In this document: piece after piece, positions 62,633-64,000 of the stretch | Numbering within the stretch: the stretch's first letter is position 1 | How the letters are laid out: each line of letters starts with the position of its first letter | Origin: a bacterium | GTDB taxonomy: Bacteria; Krumholzibacteriota; Krumholzibacteriia; LZORAL124-64-63 | Length of the DNA stretch: 64,000 bases | Assembly (NCBI GenBank): GCA_024231905.1 | Contig: JAAEQC010000199.1 | Span: forward strand, 1-64,000 | Direction of reading: 5' to 3' | Made by a program: the position numbers and the translations under genes | Notes under the pieces: model-generated | The model's database searches: none | What the model was told of the DNA's origin: nothing | Seen by the model: the letters and a program-made list of their open reading frames with translations, nothing else

Positions 62633-63645
62633 CCATGGGAAACTTCAAGGGGATGCGGAACGTCGCCATCATTGCGCTGCTTCTCTGCCCCACGGTGAGT
62701 GCGGCCGCGGGTTTCGCCAAGGTCGGTTACCTTTACTTCGCGACCGAGGGTGTCTTCACCGACGCCCGGAACGCGGCCATGGGCGGCGCCGATCTGGTGG
62801 GCAACGGCAACCCCCAGCAGGTGCTCATCAACCCGGCGCCGCTCCTGGTGGACGGCACGGCGACCATGTCCTACGACCGCATGAACTTCATGTCCAACTA
62901 CGACCTGGAGGACTTCGCGGCAGGCGCCGCCCTCGGTCCTCTGCAGGTGGCCGTGGCCCGCACCGAGTATCGGATCAAGTCGGTCCGGCGGACGGCGTAC
63001 AATCCCGTCGGCACGCGTTACGAAGAGACCCTGACGCGCATGAGCGTGGTGGGCCTCGGCCTGCGCGGAGGCTGGGAAGACGGATTCCGCTGGGCCGGCG
63101 GCCTGGCCTACCGAAAATACGAAGCGGCGGACGCCAGCGATCGCGACGGCCTCGACGCCGGCGTGTCGGCGGGTTTGACCCAGCGCCATGACACCGGATG
63201 GATGTCCCTGGCGGGGGCTGTCTCCTGGCAGAACATCTTCGGCGCCAGCCTGCCCCGGGGCGACTGGGAGTTGCTCCCGCCCGAGCCTGTGCGCCTGGGC
63301 CTGACCGCCGGCCTGGGTCTGCGTCCCCGGGACTGGCGGCGAGACGCGGCCCAAGTGCGCTTCGCCGTCACCCGTACGGTGCGGCGCGAGCACGACACGG
63401 ACGACGAGAGCCAGTGGGGCGTCGAGATCACGGCGCTCCAGATCCTGTCCCTGCGCTGGGGCATGGACAGCCGCCTGTTGAGGAACACCACCATGTGGGG
63501 CCTGGGACTGCGGCTGGACGAGGAGTTCACGGGACCGTTCAGCGCCGAGGTTCATTGGACCGTCGCCGACTACGACAATGACCAGATGTATGGCGATAAC
63601 GACTACACCGAGGGCTGGGGCGTGCGCGTCGCCTACGATTTCTAG
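62629..63645 (+). CDS. PorV/PorQ-like outer-membrane beta-barrel
   Basis: A 338-residue protein; GTG 62629 overlaps the lipoprotein stop (GTGA), GGAGGAGGGG upstream; ATG 62635 is an alternative. Signal peptide ALLLCPTVSAAAG. The mature N-terminus TDARNAAMGGADLVGNGNPQQVLINPAPL matches the PorV/PorQ pattern (RxxAMGGA... NPA). The remainder is an even alternation of strands ending YDF. In T9SS-like systems PorV shuttles cargo; here the window's FlgD-type C-terminal domains suggest a similar export system, but no other T9SS gene is seen. Operon with the Kef antiporter and lipoprotein. Confidence 0.8.
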   Translation: MTMGNFKGMRNVAIIALLLCPTVSAAAGFAKVGYLYFATEGVFTDARNAAMGGADLVGNGNPQQVLINPAPLLVDGTATMSYDRMNFMSNYDLEDFAAGAALGPLQVAVARTEYRIKSVRRTAYNPVGTRYEETLTRMSVVGLGLRGGWEDGFRWAGGLAYRKYEAADASDRDGLDAGVSAGLTQRHDTGWMSLAGAVSWQNIFGASLPRGDWELLPPEPVRLGLTAGLGLRPRDWRRDAAQVRFAVTRTVRREHDTDDESQWGVEITALQILSLRWGMDSRLLRNTTMWGLGLRLDEEFTGPFSAEVHWTVADYDNDQMYGDNDYTEGWGVRVAYDF

Positions 63646-63669
63646 ATCATGAACCTTGAAGGGATCGCC

Positions 63670-64000
63670 ATGCGCCGGATCGTAATCGTCGTTTCGACTC
63701 TGTTGGTCGCCGCCTCGGCGCTGGCCGTCCTGCCGACCCGGGACGATCCCGTTCGCAACATCTACCTGATCCGCCATGGCGAGTACGAGCACGGAGTCGA
63801 CACACCGGACGAGGGCGGACTCGTGGCCCTGGGGCGGCAGCAGACGCGGTTGGTGGCCGCCCGCCTGGACGCCCAACCGGTGGCGATCACTTCGCTACAG
63901 GCCAGCACCATGAACCGGGCGCGGCAGACGGCGGAGCTCATTGCCGAGCGCTTCCTCGATCTCGATCTCGCGCTCCACGACGACATCCGCGAATGCACGC
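63670..64000 (+). CDS. Histidine phosphatase superfamily protein (3' end outside window)
   Basis: Partial gene (110 codons seen). ATG 63670 with GAAGGG seven bases upstream is preferred to ATG 63649. The N-terminal segment RRIVIVVSTLLVAASALAVLP is a signal peptide. The catalytic RHG motif lies in NIYLIRHGEYEHG, and GLVALGRQQTRLVAARLD and SLQASTMNRARQTAELIAERF follow the phosphoglycerate-mutase-like family pattern (the second motif SxxxRARQTAE). Likely an exported phosphatase; the substrate is unknown. It follows the PorV-like gene by 24 bases. Confidence 0.9.
   Translation, partial: MRRIVIVVSTLLVAASALAVLPTRDDPVRNIYLIRHGEYEHGVDTPDEGGLVALGRQQTRLVAARLDAQPVAITSLQASTMNRARQTAELIAERFLDLDLALHDDIRECT

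Overview
The window is GC-rich, densely packed bacterial chromosome. It probably comes from an uncultured lineage near the FCB superphylum (Eisenbacteria or Krumholzibacteriota-like). Three features suggest this. Two secreted proteins end in FlgD/type-9-like C-terminal domains with YPNPFNPTT or RPNPCNPATT. One outer-membrane protein has a PorV-like N-terminus (RNAAMGGA...INPAPL). There are several Omp85-type and other beta-barrel proteins, so the cell is diderm. No rRNA, tRNA or CRISPR array was recognised, and the phylum placement is an inference.

Layout. 1-7118 (minus strand): a YhaN/YhaO (SbcC/SbcD-like) repair pair, an HDOD protein, selenophosphate synthetase and glutaminyl-tRNA synthetase. 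selD carries an in-frame UGA (Sec18) followed by a SECIS-like hairpin, so the gene is longer than a standard ORF call would show. 7304-14121 (plus strand): a tightly coupled five-gene electron-transfer operon. It encodes a bis-heme-b-like membrane protein, a 20-heme and a 16-heme cytochrome c, an outer-membrane beta-barrel, and a membrane-anchored 4Fe-4S/flavin oxidoreductase. Together they look like an inner-membrane to outer-membrane electron conduit. 14153-28478: methyltransferases, a lipoprotein behind a strong sigma-54-type promoter, an enoyl-CoA hydratase-family enzyme, two Omp85-family proteins, an uncharacterised gene pair, an FAH-family hydrolase, Hsp20, a flippase, an AGCS amino-acid symporter and small proteins. 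28569-28925: a second selenoprotein, a HesB/IscA-like protein with Sec in place of the first cluster-binding Cys. 29062-38178: secreted proteins, then a TetR-TolC-MFP-RND efflux operon with four-base gene overlaps and an inverted-repeat operator. 38294-51951: GH92 mannosidase, serpin, DUF2461 protein, large secreted proteins, gpmI, a cNMP-binding-domain protein, an S9 peptidase and an LVIVD-repeat protein.

52000-60400 is patchier and in parts visibly less GC-rich. It holds a LecA-like-domain protein, N5-(carboxyethyl)ornithine synthase behind a long leader (a short Arg/Lys-rich ORF followed by a potential pseudoknot), TrkA/TrkH potassium uptake, a broken NTF2-like gene, a zinc-finger membrane protein and a MazF/PemK toxin-antitoxin pair with a leaderless-type promoter. 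It looks like an accessory region. 60546-64000: a Kef-type antiporter, a small lipoprotein and a PorV-like barrel in one overlapping operon, then a truncated histidine phosphatase.

Two themes stand out: selenium use (selD plus a Sec HesB protein, implying selA/selB/selC elsewhere) and a multiheme electron conduit. Coordinates of starts were chosen from ribosome-binding sites, overlaps and signal peptides; no searches were run.
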